Assembly (NCBI RefSeq): GCF_000340215.1
Contig: NW_006921536.1
Coordinates: forward strand, 1,348,543 to 1,412,542
Length of the DNA: 64,000 nucleotides
Direction: 5' to 3'
From: Pseudocercospora fijiensis CIRAD86
Taxonomy: Eukaryota > Ascomycota > Dothideomycetes > Mycosphaerellales > Mycosphaerellaceae
Of this stretch, positions 23,522-35,218 are shown one piece after another. Each line of letters begins with the position of its first letter. The stretch's first letter is position 1. The notes under the pieces are model-generated. The model was not told where the DNA came from, ran no database searches, and was given only the letters and a program-made list of their open reading frames with translations. Position numbers and translations under genes: made by a program.

Positions 23522-26185
23522 ATAAGCTCTAGCTCTAGCGAAAACGAGCATTAAGAATTAGCGGAATCTTCTGAATCCGAGAACGCCCTTAATCCTATTA
23601 ACGAAGAAATCAGGCGGCGACTAGTTAATATAAGTAAGCCTCCTACGCCCTCTATACTAGAGGCGCTCTATACTATCCTTATAAAGATAATAGAGAAGTA
23701 AACTAAGCTTCTCCGTTAAAACAAACGTCGCCCGCTAGAACTAGGGAGCAGTACAAATCCCTTATTCGAAGGGTGGAACGCTATAGTATATATAGAGCGT
23801 TTTAAGGAAGGCTTAATTAAGTACGAGCTCGATAAAGAGTCCGACTAGTATAAGATCCGGTCCCTTACGAGGACTACTACTACTAAGCTTTACCGAACCC
23901 TTAGAACCCTAGTTAGCTACCTAGAGAAGGACGATAAGTCTAATACTAACTAGGAGACCTTTAAGTTAGCCTTTCTAAGGGAGTATCGAGAGCGCGATAG
24001 CCGCTATATTAAAGGCAGTCGCGCGTAGCTCGAGGCCCTCTGCTTAGTAAGACGTACTAAGGATAACGACCAAAAGTAATATATCCGCGAATTTGTCGAG
24101 TTAGCGGACGGTATCGAATAAAGTAACCTCGAAAACTCTTAGAGGACGAGGCTACTCCTCTAGGGGTTGCCGTAGCCTATAGCTTAGCGTATCTTCCGTC
24201 GCTATAAGCTTAGCAAGGCCGATCCTAAGAGTTTTAGGAAATATAAAGAGGTCCTAGTATATATTAAGGCCGACATTAATAGCATAGCCGATACGAGGAA
24301 GTTTATCTACGGCGAAGACTAGAATAACCTAGCGCAGGTTAGGAAAGAAGCCTTAGGAAGCAAGGGACCTAAATTCTTTCTTAAATCGCAAAGTAGTCCT
24401 AAGACCGTAACGCCTACTATTACTAAACACTTACAAGACGTTATAGACTTAGCTAAATCCCTGTCCCGACTTAACCTAAATGCGAAAGCACTATAGCGAG
24501 TTAGGGAAGTTATTAATACTACTATACTAGGCGATATACTACTAGTCTACTAGGTTTCAGATCCTAACTATCCTAAAGCCCCTTTAGTAGATGTCTACGC
24601 TATACGGAAGATCTATTCTAACTTAGATAGCAAGTGCTAGATATATAGTAGTTTTAAATATGTCTAATCGTCTTACCCTATCTAGAAAGAGCTTCTTAAT
24701 AGGAAGCTCGTTAAGCAAGTAAATAGCCGATTCTACTATATAGACACTAACGACAAGATCGACTTCGAATAGGATCGAAGAGCCCCGAAACTACCTTAAC
24801 TAAAAGCCCTTCTAGAAAGGAAGTATAGCGGCAAAATCGAGTTTAAGGAGACTAGGAATAGTACCCTCGCCGCTATTACTAAACGAGAAACTTAGAAGGT
24901 TAGGGCTAAACAGGTTAAGGAGCGGAGTAGTAACGGTACTACCGAGCCCGTTAAAGTCAACTTTGTTTCTTAGGACCCGGACGCAGTTACTAATGTTTAC
25001 GCGGTTACTAAGAACAGTATAGATGTCTACGCTACTACAAGGTCCTAAACCTAGTCCTAGAACAAGGGTAAAAGCCCGTAGAACCCTACTCGTCCTAGTA
25101 TAGCTACCTCTACTAGGGTACTAAAGAACAAGGCGGCCGACAAGGCTAAACAATAGCGAGAGTTAACCGCTAAGACTAAGACTCTCTAGATAGCTATAGA
25201 CCGCGCTACCCGACCTAGCACCGCACCTAGTACCCTACCTATAGAGAGCCTAGTCGTCTTAGAGACTCTAGAGGTCGATATAGAAGATATTGCTACCGAC
25301 ATTAGTAGTACCCTAGGTCTAGCTAACCTACCTACCTATAAGCGGAAGTTATCCGACCTAAAGAGCTTTCGCTTTAATAGGTATATAAAAAAGTATAGTA
25401 CTAGCCTAGCTAACTCCTTAGATACAAAGGTAAACGCTCTCTTCTAGGCTTTATAGTTCCTAGACCTTAAGTCTAACGTATCTATAGGAGAGCTACTAGC
25501 GTACGGTTTGCCTACTAACCTGTTCTAGAGCCGAATCCCTAACGATGCTACCTTTATAAAAGATCTCGCTACCCTCCGACGAAAATAGGGACGAGAAGAC
25601 TATATCGACGTCTCTTCCTTATAGTTCCTTTCTAAATTTTTAGGTACCTAAGAGTTAGTAGAAGGCGAATCGGTAACCTACGAGAACTAAGAGACTATCG
25701 ATAATACTAACGAAGAGAGAGTTAAGGAGATAGGCCGAGGGGATAGTAATAATCCCGACCCTACTCTAGTTTTAGTTTCTATTAAGGCTATCCGATTTAC
25801 TAGCTAACAAATCGGTCGAGTAGGACCTCCTCGACCTAAGGAACTTTACTCTATCCCTAATAATATAGATCTTTCCGTAGTTACCCGTTCCTTCGCCGTC
25901 GTCCCTGCTATCTATATTTAAGTTACTATTAGGAGCTATAGTTAGCAGATACTAGCAATACTTAATAATAGTTTAGAGTTACTTATTATAAGTAAGCGTT
26001 AGGCTAAATAGCTTACGCTACTAATAAACAGAGACATTTCTCTTAGTATATAGGGAGTAAATAGGGAGGTTGCGCTAGTAGGTGCTTACTATAATGTTAT
26101 AGTAGACGCCTTCGGTATATGCTTTTCCTTTACCTTCTAGATCGCCGCTAACCTAAATACGCTAATTATTCTAAGTCGACTATAG
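23522..26185 (+). pseudogene. gag-protease remnant, copy A
   Basis: The start codon is now ATA (23522-23524; the protein then reads SSSSSENEH). The capsid region has LFEGWNAIVYIERFKEGL and a conserved stretch with LADGIE. A zinc-knuckle relic lies near 24630-24680, with Cys and His replaced by Tyr, as RIP would do. The retropepsin region (25900-26180) reads ILAILNNSLELLIISKR, where the catalytic DSGS appears changed to NNSL, then VIVDAFGICFSF. The frame is cut by copy B at 26186, just before the end of protease (LILGRPW in relatives). Dozens of RIP stops. Confidence 0.8.
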
Positions 26186-26464
26186 TATTAGCTAGTAACC
26201 GGCCTATATACCTAGGCTGAGTTTTGAGCCTATATAAGAGGCCTTCTTCTATATTGTAGATAGAGTATCAACCTCGTATAGCATATTGTTTATATTACAC
26301 TTCTATAATGCCTATATTGCAGGGCTCTAGTTATTAGCCTAAGCGACAGTCTCGTTATCCTATCTTGCTAAACATAGCTGCCCGTATTGCTATAGGTTAT
26401 ATTACCCTCGGTAGCCTATACTATTGCTACAAGTAGTAGTAGTAGTATTAGTTTCCGTCCTTTA
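26186..26464 (+). repeat. 5' LTR, copy B (279 bp)
   Basis: Inserted into copy A after ATAG, the reverse complement of CTAT. TATA box and end sequences match D. Confidence 0.9.
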
Positions 26465-27112
26465 TTAGAGCCGAAGGCGGGGCTATCTCTTTATATCTAA
26501 TAGGTTCGGGTATATTAAAGGTAGTCTCTAGGCACGAATAGCTATAACTAAAGCGACGGCACGATAAGAGCCTACGATACGGACGATACCGAAGTATCTT
26601 AAGGGGCTATTACGATAAGCAGAGAAACCTCTTAACGAGGGCATCGCTTTAACCCTAAAAAGCTACAAACCCTTAGGACTATTACAGCTTAGGGCCTAGT
26701 CTATAGCTATAGCTAGCTTCTAAGGACTCGGCTCCGGGTCGAAGACCTATTTAGTACCGCTTGCTCGAGATAAGCCCCGCCTAAGGAGGAGATAGACTAA
26801 TTACCTATCGGCCTTGCTTGGTTTGCTAAGACTATTAATTGATAGCAAATACGGATTGCAGGTCGGATAGCCGGGGAGTCCCCTATTAATCGGGTAGAGC
26901 GTTCCTAGATTCGCAGCCTCGCTTAGATAGTACTTAGCCTTCTACTAGAAAAAGAAGGCTACCGCCCCCTGCCTAGCTAAAGGAGATACGAGCTAGTTTC
27001 TAGGATCTAGGAGTGAATAGAGATTGCAGTCTCTCCCTCCGAGCGGCTTTTGTCCGAAATCTACTAAACTAAGCTCCTAGAGGTAGTTCGGCGACCCCTA
27101 GGAGGCTAAATC

Positions 27113-27139
27113 CTAATACTACCCCGGGGGTAACACTAG
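27113..27139. repeat. 27-bp palindrome, position P1, copy B
   Basis: Arms CTAATACTACCCC and GGGGTAACACTAG around G. It ends 151 bp ahead of the gag start position. Confidence 0.9.
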
Positions 27140-27289
27140 GAGAAACAGCCTAATATACTACTCTCTCGTATAGCAATATTACAACAAACTAAACAGACTA
27201 AAGTTACTAAAAACATATTTATATAGCATTCCATTTTAACTTTATATAGCATTCTATTTCAACTATTTCAACTATTTTACAATAATCGA

Positions 27290-30200
27290 ATAAGCTCTAG
27301 CTCTAGCGAAAACGAGCATTAAGAATTAGCGGAATCCTCTAAATCCGAAAACGCCTCTAATCCTATTAACGAAGAAATTAGGCGGCGACTAATTAATATA
27401 AGCGAAGCTCCTACGCCCTCTACGCTAGAGGCGCTCTATACTGTCCTTATAAAGATAATAGAGAAGCAAACTAAGCTTCTCCGTTAGAGCAAGCGTCGCC
27501 CGCTAGAACTAGGGAGTAGTACAAATCCCTTATTCGAAGAGTAGAACGCTATAGCACATATTAAGCGCTTTAAGGAAGGCTTAGTTAATTACGAGCTCGA
27601 TAGAGAATCCGACTAGTACAAGATTCGGTCCTTTATAAGGACTACCTCCTCTAAGCTTTACCGAACCCTTAAAACCCTAGTTAGCTACCTAGAAAAGGAC
27701 GACAAGTCTAATACTAACTAGGAGACCTTTAAGATAGCCTTTATAAGGGAGTATCGGGAGCGCGATAGCCGTCGTATTAAAGGCAGTCGTACGTAGCTCG
27801 AGTCCCTCTACTTAGTAAGGCGCACTAAGGATAACGACCTAAAGGGGTATATCCGCGAGTTTGTCGAGTTAGCGGATAGTATCGAACAGAGTAACCTCGA
27901 AAACTCTTAGAGAACAAGGCTGCTCCTCTAGGGGTTGCCGTAGCCTATAGCTTAGCGTATCTTCCGTCGCTATAAGCTTAGCGAGGCCGATCCTAAGAGC
28001 TTTAGGAAGTACAAAGAGGTCCTAGTGTATGTTAAGGCCGACATTAATAGTATAGCCGATACGAGGAAGTTTATCTACGGCGAAGACCGGAATAACCTAG
28101 CGTAGGTTAGGAAAGAAGCCTTAGTAAGCAAGGGACCTAAGTTCCTTCCTAAATCGCAAAGTAGTCCTAAGACCGTAACTCCTACTATTACTAAGCACTC
28201 TTAGGATATCGCGGACTTAGCTAAATCCCTAGCCTAGCTAAACCTGAATGCGAAAGCATTATAGCGAGTTAGGGAGGTTATTAATGCTACTATACTAGGC
28301 GATATACTACTAGTCTACTAGGTTTCAGATCCTAACTACCCTAAAGCCCCTTTAGTAGACGTCTACGCTATACGGAAGATCCATTCTAACTTAGATAGCA
28401 AGTGCTAGATATATAGCGGGTTTAAACATATCTAATCGTCCTGCCCTATCTAGAAAGAGCTTCTTAAAAGGAAGCTTATTATGCAAGTAAATAGCCGATT
28501 CTACTATATAGATACCGGCGACAAGATTGATTTCGAATAGGATCGGAGAGCCCCGAAGCTGCCTTAGCTAAAGACCCTTCTAGAAAAGAAGTATAGCGGT
28601 AAGATCGAGTTTAAGGATACTAGGAATAGTACCCTCGCCGCTATTACTAAACGAGAAACTTAGAAGGTTAGGGCAAAATAGGTTGAGGAGCGGAGCAGTA
28701 ACGGTACTACTAAGCCTATTAAAGTCAACTTTGTTTCTTAGGACCTAGACGCAGTTACTAATATTTACGCGGTTACTAAGAATAGTATAGATGTCTACGC
28801 TGCTATACGGTCTTAGACCTAGTCCTAAAGCAAGGGCAAGAGCCCTTAGAACCCTACTCGCCCTAGTGCGGCAGCCCCTACTAGGGTACTAAAGAACAAG
28901 GCGGCCGACAAAGCTAAGCAACAGCGAGAGTTAACCGCTAAAACTAAGACTCTCTAGACAGCTGCAGACCGTACTGCCCGATCTAGTACCGTACCTAGTA
29001 CTGTACCTAGTACCCTACCTATAGAAAGCCTAGTCGTCCTAGAGACTCTAGAGGTCGATATAGAGGATATTGCTACCGACATTAGTAGTACCCTAGGTCT
29101 AGCTAACCTACCTACCTACAAGCGGAAGTTATCCGACCTAAAGAGCTTTCGCTTTAATAGGTATATAAAAAAGTATAGTACTAGCCTAGCTAACTCCTTA
29201 GATACAAAGGCAAACGCTCTCTTCTAGGCTTTATAGTTTCTAGACCTCAAGTCTAACGTGTCTATAGGTAAGCTACTAGCATACGGTTTGCCTACTAACC
29301 TGTTCTAGAGCCGAATCCCTAACGATACTACCTTTATAAAGGACCTCGCTACCCTCCGACGAAAACAGGGACGAGAAGACTATATCGACGTCTCTTCCCT
29401 ATAGTTCCTTTCTAAATTTTTAGGTGCCTAAGAGTTAGCAGAAGGCGAATCGGTAACCTACGAGAACTAAGAGACTATCGATAATGCTAACGAAGAGGGA
29501 GTTAAGGAAATAGGCCGAGGGGATAGTAATAATCCCGACCCTACTCTAGTTTCAGTTTCTATTAAGGCTGTCCGATTTACTAGCTAACAAATCGGTCGAG
29601 TAGGACCTCCTCGACTTAAGGAACTTTATTCTATCCCTAATAATATAGACCTTTCCGTAGTTACCCGTTCCTTCGCCGTCGTTCCTACTATCTATATTTA
29701 GGTTACTATCGGGAGCTATAGTTAACAGATGCTAGCAATGCTTAATAATAGTTCGGAGTTACTTATTATAAGTGAGCGTTAGGCTAAACAACTTAGGCTA
29801 CTAATAAATAGAGACATTTCCCTCAGTATATAGGGAGTAAATAGGGAGGTTGCGCTAGTAGGTGCCTGCTACAATGTTATAGTAGACGCTTTCGGCATAT
29901 GCTTTTCCTTTACCTTCTAGATTGCCGCCGACCTAAACACGCTAATTATTCTAGGTCGACTATAGTCTCGCATAACCCGAGGTATCTAGCGCAACTGCGA
30001 CGATAGCTCCTAGGAGGGAACTATTGCTAACTAGAAGGGCAACCGAGTTGTGTTTACTAGTTATATCGGAAACACTAGCTACAAGTCCTACGAGGATATC
30101 CTTGCTGCTTCTAAACGGTCTTCGGGAAACGCTATAGCGCGGTTGTAAGACCGGCAATCTGCGCTATAAGTTAGTATAGCTTAAATAGGTTATATCTAGA

Positions 30201-30396
30201 AGTGCGCCGCTCCGTACGTTAAGGTAAGCTTCTAGGTTCTATACTAAATAGACGAGTACTCGAGGCGATAGCGAGTATAATATAACAACCGCCTACTATA
30301 CGAGTTAAGGTAATAATGCTATCTCGTATATCGTCGCTAGATATATCGTCGCCGGAGGCAGGACTGCCTAAATAGCTAACTAATTAGAGCGCGAGT
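27290..30396 (+). pseudogene. gag-protease remnant, copy B
   Basis: The start codon is now ATA (27290-27292). The same domain order as copy A follows, but it reads through the end of retropepsin (about 29690-30000): after VDAFGICFSFTF comes the GRL.RITRGI block that matches the GRPW motif closing this protease type, then a C-terminal region up to palindrome P2. Heavily RIPed. Confidence 0.8.
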
Positions 30397-30423
30397 CTAA
30401 TACTACCCCTAGGGTATTATTAC
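30397..30423. repeat. 27-bp palindrome, position P2 (protease/RT), copy B
   Basis: CTAATACTACCCC then TAGGGTATTATTAC. Unlike the others it lies where coding seems to continue across it (27 bp is a whole number of codons). Confidence 0.85.
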
Positions 30424-30907
30424 GAATCTAACGTTTTCGCCGGCGTTATAAATCAGGACTACTAGCTATATACCTATCGACTTAAGAAGACTTCTAAGGA
30501 GGTTTACGCGCTGTTTTGTTACGCTAATCTCTAGGCCTAGCGATAAAGAGAGAGAGCTCGAGGTTTATAAGCGATTAGTATATATACCCTATATAAGAGG
30601 GTAGCTAACAAGATTAAGCCTATTAAGGGCAGCGTGTATATAACCGATAGGTCTAATCCTAGCGGGAATCCTAACTAGCGACAAAAGTGTCTTAATTAGG
30701 AAGCAATATTACTACCTAGGAATAGTCCGTATAATTAGAGATATATTACTAAAAAGTTCTCTACTATTCCTAGGGGTTTAAGGCTAATACCGGAAAGGCT
30801 TGCGAAGATCAAACCTAGTATAGAGCTTTCGGATCTTAAACTTAACCTACTATATAAGCTTCTATATAATCGCGAAGCCGTGTTAGTATATAACTTTACT
30901 TACCTAG
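30424..30907 (+). pseudogene. pol remnant, copy B, 5' segment
   Basis: Sequence between protease and RT, ending GLRLIPERLAKIKPS, then KLNLLYKLLYNREAVL. It is interrupted at 30907 by copy C and continues at 41844. Confidence 0.7.
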
Positions 30908-31187
30908 TAAAGGACGGAAACTAACACTACTACTACTACTAGCAGTAATAGTATAGGCTACCGAGGGTAACATAACCTATAGCAATATAGGCAGCTATGT
31001 TTAGCATAATAGGATAATAAGACGGTTGCTTAGGCTAATAACTAGAGCCCTACAACATAGGCATTATAGAAGTGTAATATAAACAATGTGCTATACGAGG
31101 TTAGTGCTCTATCTACGATATAGAAGGAGGCCTCTTATATAGGCTTAAACTTTAGCCTAGGTATATAGGGCCGGTTACTAGCTAATA
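30908..31187 (-). repeat. 3' LTR, copy C (280 bp)
   Basis: The PPT (TCCCTCCCTTTCTTC on the plus strand, 31188-31202) abuts it. Flanked by CTAG on the left. Confidence 0.9.
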
Positions 31188-31301
31188 TCCCTCCCTTTCT
31201 TCGTATCTAACTAGACACGCTTCATATTGTACGCTTAAAACAAACAAACAGTTATATAGGGCACCTTAGGCATCTTTAGCTAGGCCATTTTTCACAAACT
31301 C

Positions 31302-31328
31302 CTAATAACACCCCTAGGGTAGTATTGT
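31302..31328. repeat. 27-bp palindrome, position P5, copy C
   Basis: CTAATAACACCCC, then TAGGGTAGTATTGT; the last bases deviate, as they do in copy E. Confidence 0.8.
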
Positions 31329-31385
31329 TCCTAGAATCCATTAATATACAAAAACAATCCTAAGCAATTAGTCTACTATACCGAC

Positions 31386-34133
31386 TTACTACTGCTTTAA
31401 TACACCGTAATCCTTACTAGCAATAACCTTATTAGCTAAGCGGTTCTCTAAAACTCCTCCGTAGGTATTAAAGCTGTTAGTACTAAAGTACTCGGCCTTG
31501 TAGTAAGCTTAAGTAACGAGGAGGTTAGTAGCCTTCTCCTATATAGCGTTCTCCTACTCGCGTAGATAGTCTTTAAGCTCCTCCTTACTAAACTAGAGGA
31601 TTTGTTTAACTTCGTTCTAAATAACGTAACTTAACTAAGGAATTCTACCGACTAGGGCATTAGAAATGCAACTAAGGCCTTCGACTAAGATAGCCGTAGG
31701 GAAGGTAAATAGCACGTAGGTATTCGAACCTAGAAGGGCAGCTAGATTGTAGTGCGCCTTAGCAACCTTAGAGACGGTTAGGTTATTATAGCCCTTAATC
31801 TTAGTGCCGTTAATAATACAAGAGTAGCCTAGATCGATTAATATACGGTCGCTCTCGGGCTTTAGATTACTATATAGAAGGTGTAGTATCTAAACAGAGA
31901 CTTCGTATTCCTTTAGAGAGTTAAGGATCTACTAAGCCGCCTCGCCTTCGTTAGCCTAACTATCGAACATATACCCGAGGTCGTTAGTAGTTAGGTGCTT
32001 CTTAGTAATCTTGCTAATCTTGTTTAGTAGAACTAGGCTACAGTCCTTAAGCTTCTTAACCTAGTTCTTAAAGACTTCTAGCTCGTATATACCCTCGATA
32101 ATAGTCGAGTAGGCAGTCTTATCCTTAGACATAAGAGAAACCTTAATACGCAGATAGCTAGCACCCTTACTAGCTGCGAGCTTAACTATATCTTGTCCGA
32201 GACGAGAAGTCTCCTTAGTAGGGTAGTTCTTATAACCGCCTTTACCTACCTTAAAGTACTTAGTAGGCTTAGGGACGGAGATAAGCTCGTATACGTAATT
32301 AGGGCGAAGGGCGACGGCTAAGAGCTACAAGGCAGGATGCTAACGGACGATTTGGTTACTTACGCTATAGGTTTAAAGGGCATTGCGGCCTTCCTACTTA
32401 GACTTAGAAAGCTTACGTATATACTAAAAGTATATGCGAAATTCCTCCTATATTAGGTCGATAATAAGGGAACGGTACGCTCCGCGAGGCGATTGTATCT
32501 AACCGAAGACTCGAGGGAAGATAGTATTACTAGTCTAACGAAAGCGGTCGAAGGAGGTACCTTAGCCGAGAATGCTAGCGATTAACTTATACCGACGCTT
32601 AGTTAGCGTAAGATCGCGAGTAATAGTACTAGTAGGGTTGAATGCGTAGAGTCCTAGGGAGGTCGGGGTAGTAGTAGGGCGTCTAGGAAACTAGTTAGTA
32701 TAGTTATCCTTAAGGGTAGTAAAGGCATCCTAATTAGGAACCTCGCGTCTAATCTTTAGGAAGCGACCGACTAGAACATTTGTCTTAGCACTAGCATAGA
32801 GGCTATAGACCTTAGCGGCCTTCTTAATATAGTTAGTACATATAGTAAACCGCTCTTTACCTAACTTACTAAGGTCGTCGAGTTGTTAATAGATAGATAG
32901 GGCGGCAGGCGCTTTGCCTATATCGGCCTTAGTAACTATATCGATCTTAGTAATAAGGTGCGCAATAGAGTCGCCCTTATAAGACCTATAGATATTCTTA
33001 GTTAATAGGGCCGGCGAGAGGCCTCTATCCCTACGCTCGCTAAAGGAGCCTTCGGAGGACACGTCTTCTAGCGGCGTATCTAGTATATTAATATCCGAGT
33101 TACTATAGTTAGTACTAGTACTAGCACTAGTACTAGAAGGAGCGCTATACTTCTTAGTAGCCTTACGAAGGGCCTAGCGAGCGTATAGTGCCTTCTAACG
33201 CGCTACTTCGGCCTTAGCGCGCTCGTCTTTAACTGCCTAAGAGACCTTATAGTTACGGGTCGAGCGACGATCTTTAGCCTATATCTCTATAGCGAGCGCA
33301 AGACTAGTAGCGGTATCGGCCTCCGTTTCTAGGCGAAGAACCTTACGTTTAAGAATATTAACGATAGGAGCCTCTTAACCTTTAACAATAAAGCCTATAC
33401 TATTAATGCGATAACCCTTCTCTTTTAGTAGATCCTTAGTAGTCTAGGCGTTAAGATCGACCTAGACAATCGCATCGTTATACCGCTTCTAGTAGGCTAT
33501 CGTAAAGTCGTTAAGTATAAAGGATAAGTTAAGCGACTACTTACCTACCTTCTTGCTAGCGGTAGATATACGATAGATTATAGTACGGGAAAGGTACTCG
33601 GCGCCTTAGCGACGGACTAGATACTTATTAACGAACGAAGAGACCTACTTAGTACGCTCTTATCTACTATAGGCGAAGTTAATAAGGCTCTTCGGAAGAC
33701 TACTCGGACCTCCCTAATATTCGAAGGCCTAATCGAGGATCTTAAAGCGTAAGCGGATCTAGGTACCGGCTATCTCGAGGCTATAGACGATAGGAAAGGC
33801 TTATTAAATATCTATATCGTTAAGAACGTCGCGCTTAAAGATACGCTTACCGATAGACTAACGTAGGTTGTTTATACCGTACGTAACTAAGATAGTAGCC
33901 TTCTCGATGTTTCTATTAATAACGCGTAGTAGGGTACGAGCGTTCTCGATCTTCTCTTATAGGTCTTCGAGGGCGGTAACGATCTAGAAGCAGTACTCGA
34001 GACTAGTTGCAGTAGCTAAGGCGCTACCGGCTAGGGCTTCGATCGGAACTAGGGTAGCTAGGCTTAGGTTAATAGAAATAGGTAGGTCGCTACTACTACT
34101 AGCGCCTAGCGGGTTTAGGGCGCCGGAAGATAT
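31386..34133 (-). pseudogene. ORFX, full length (about 915 codons), copy C
   Basis: Unrecognised third protein of the element, between palindromes P4 and P5, in the place where env-like genes sit in some gypsy elements. The start is ATA (ATG in copies D and E), the stop TAA at 31386-31388. By region: Ser-rich N-terminus, a hydrophobic stretch at about residues 17-45, a charged probably helical region (LEDL, RTLLRVINRNIEKATIL), a Lys/Arg-rich stretch, a Ser/Thr repeat near 330 (SAPSSTSAST), then LSPALLTKNIYRSYKGDS and a C-terminal half with LISVPKPTKYFKVG and TIIEGIYELEVF. I see no signal peptide, zinc site or protease motif. The frame is shared by B, C, D and E, which supports real coding before RIP. 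Confidence 0.6.
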
Positions 34134-34552
34134 CTAGTCGACCGAAGCGGAAGCGGGTTAGAAACGAGTTTGCAAAACGTATTCGTTCCTTAATAATAAT
34201 AATTAAAGGGCTTAGATAGAAGGGGGGGGCGGTTAGGCGGTAGCGAGTTAGTTAGTATTCGAGTAGAAGAAAACGCTTAGGAAGCTCGCTTTAAATAGTA
34301 TACGAAGGTAACGTAGTCCGTATATTCCGCGCTAGTAAAGCAAACGGATAACGGCTATATATAAAAGTAAAGCTATATACGAGACTTCTTTATTATTAGG
34401 GTAGGCTAAAGTTTAATAATCAATCTAGCTAATTGCTAGTAGCGACTAAGCGCCTTTGTTAACCTTTAGCTATCGTAGACTCTCGCGCGCTCGAAATGTA
34501 ACTAGTTAGTTCGAGTCCCTAGCAGAAATCTATAGTAGTAAGGCTAGCGGGA

Positions 34553-34579
34553 CTAATAATACCCCCGGGGTAGCATTAG
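34553..34579. repeat. 27-bp palindrome, position P4, copy C
   Basis: CTAATAATACCCC, C, GGGGTAGCATTAG. Confidence 0.9.
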
Positions 34580-34596
34580 CTTTCTCTAGAGATACT

Positions 34597-34702
34597 NNNN
34601 NNNNNNNNNNNNNNNNNNNNNNNNNNNNNNNNNNNNNNNNNNNNNNNNNNNNNNNNNNNNNNNNNNNNNNNNNNNNNNNNNNNNNNNNNNNNNNNNNNNN
34701 NN
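34597..34702. other. assembly gap (106 N)
   Basis: Falls in the P3-P4 cassette of copy C. The matching interval in copy E (58790-58958) is 169 bp, so the gap length is probably not the true one. Confidence 0.95.
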
Positions 34703-34935
34703 GGTCCCTATTCTTAGAGGCCTATAGGCCTAAGGTTGCTATATCGATCTAAGAGCTAGGAAGGGAGAGGGATCCTCCCTTTCTTAGTATCCTACGTAAC
34801 TAGTACTAATTAGGGTAGGAACATCCTCTAGTAGAGTATCTTATGATCGTTATTACTTAAGGAAGGTTGCTAGAGTCTAGGAATCTAGAGAGAAGTAGTC
34901 CTAGAAGGGTAGAGGGGTTAGGTTCGGCTATCTTC

Positions 34936-34962
34936 CTAATACTACCCCCGGGGTATTATTAG
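34936..34962. repeat. 27-bp palindrome, position P3, copy C
   Basis: CTAATACTACCCC, C, GGGGTATTATTAG. Confidence 0.9.
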
Positions 34963-35218
34963 GAAAACACGCCTCGTATAGTTCTATCTAAGGAAACAAG
35001 AGCGAAGGAATAAAGTTATAGCAACATTAATCGAAGGTAAAAGCAAAAGCAAAAGATAATAATAAGATAAACTAAGAGCAATAAACGAGAGTATAAACAT
35101 TAGTAGGAACAGATAATAGGTAAGGACTAAAGGTACAGGGCGGCACTATATTAATAGCGCGGAGAACGATTAATAAGAGTAAGGAAGTAACGTAGTAGAG
35201 GCAAGGAAGAGCAAGCAA

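Larger units (their letters stand above)
22427..26185 (+). mobile_element. Ty3/gypsy element, copy A (5' part)
   Basis: Same family as D: 5' LTR, leader, palindrome P1, gag-protease. It is preceded by the target sequence CTAG (22423-22426). It ends where the 5' LTR of copy B inserts into its protease, after ATAG (26182-26185). The rest of A should lie beyond the end of B, but B is itself truncated at 47632, so A's 3' part is missing from the window. Confidence 0.85.
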
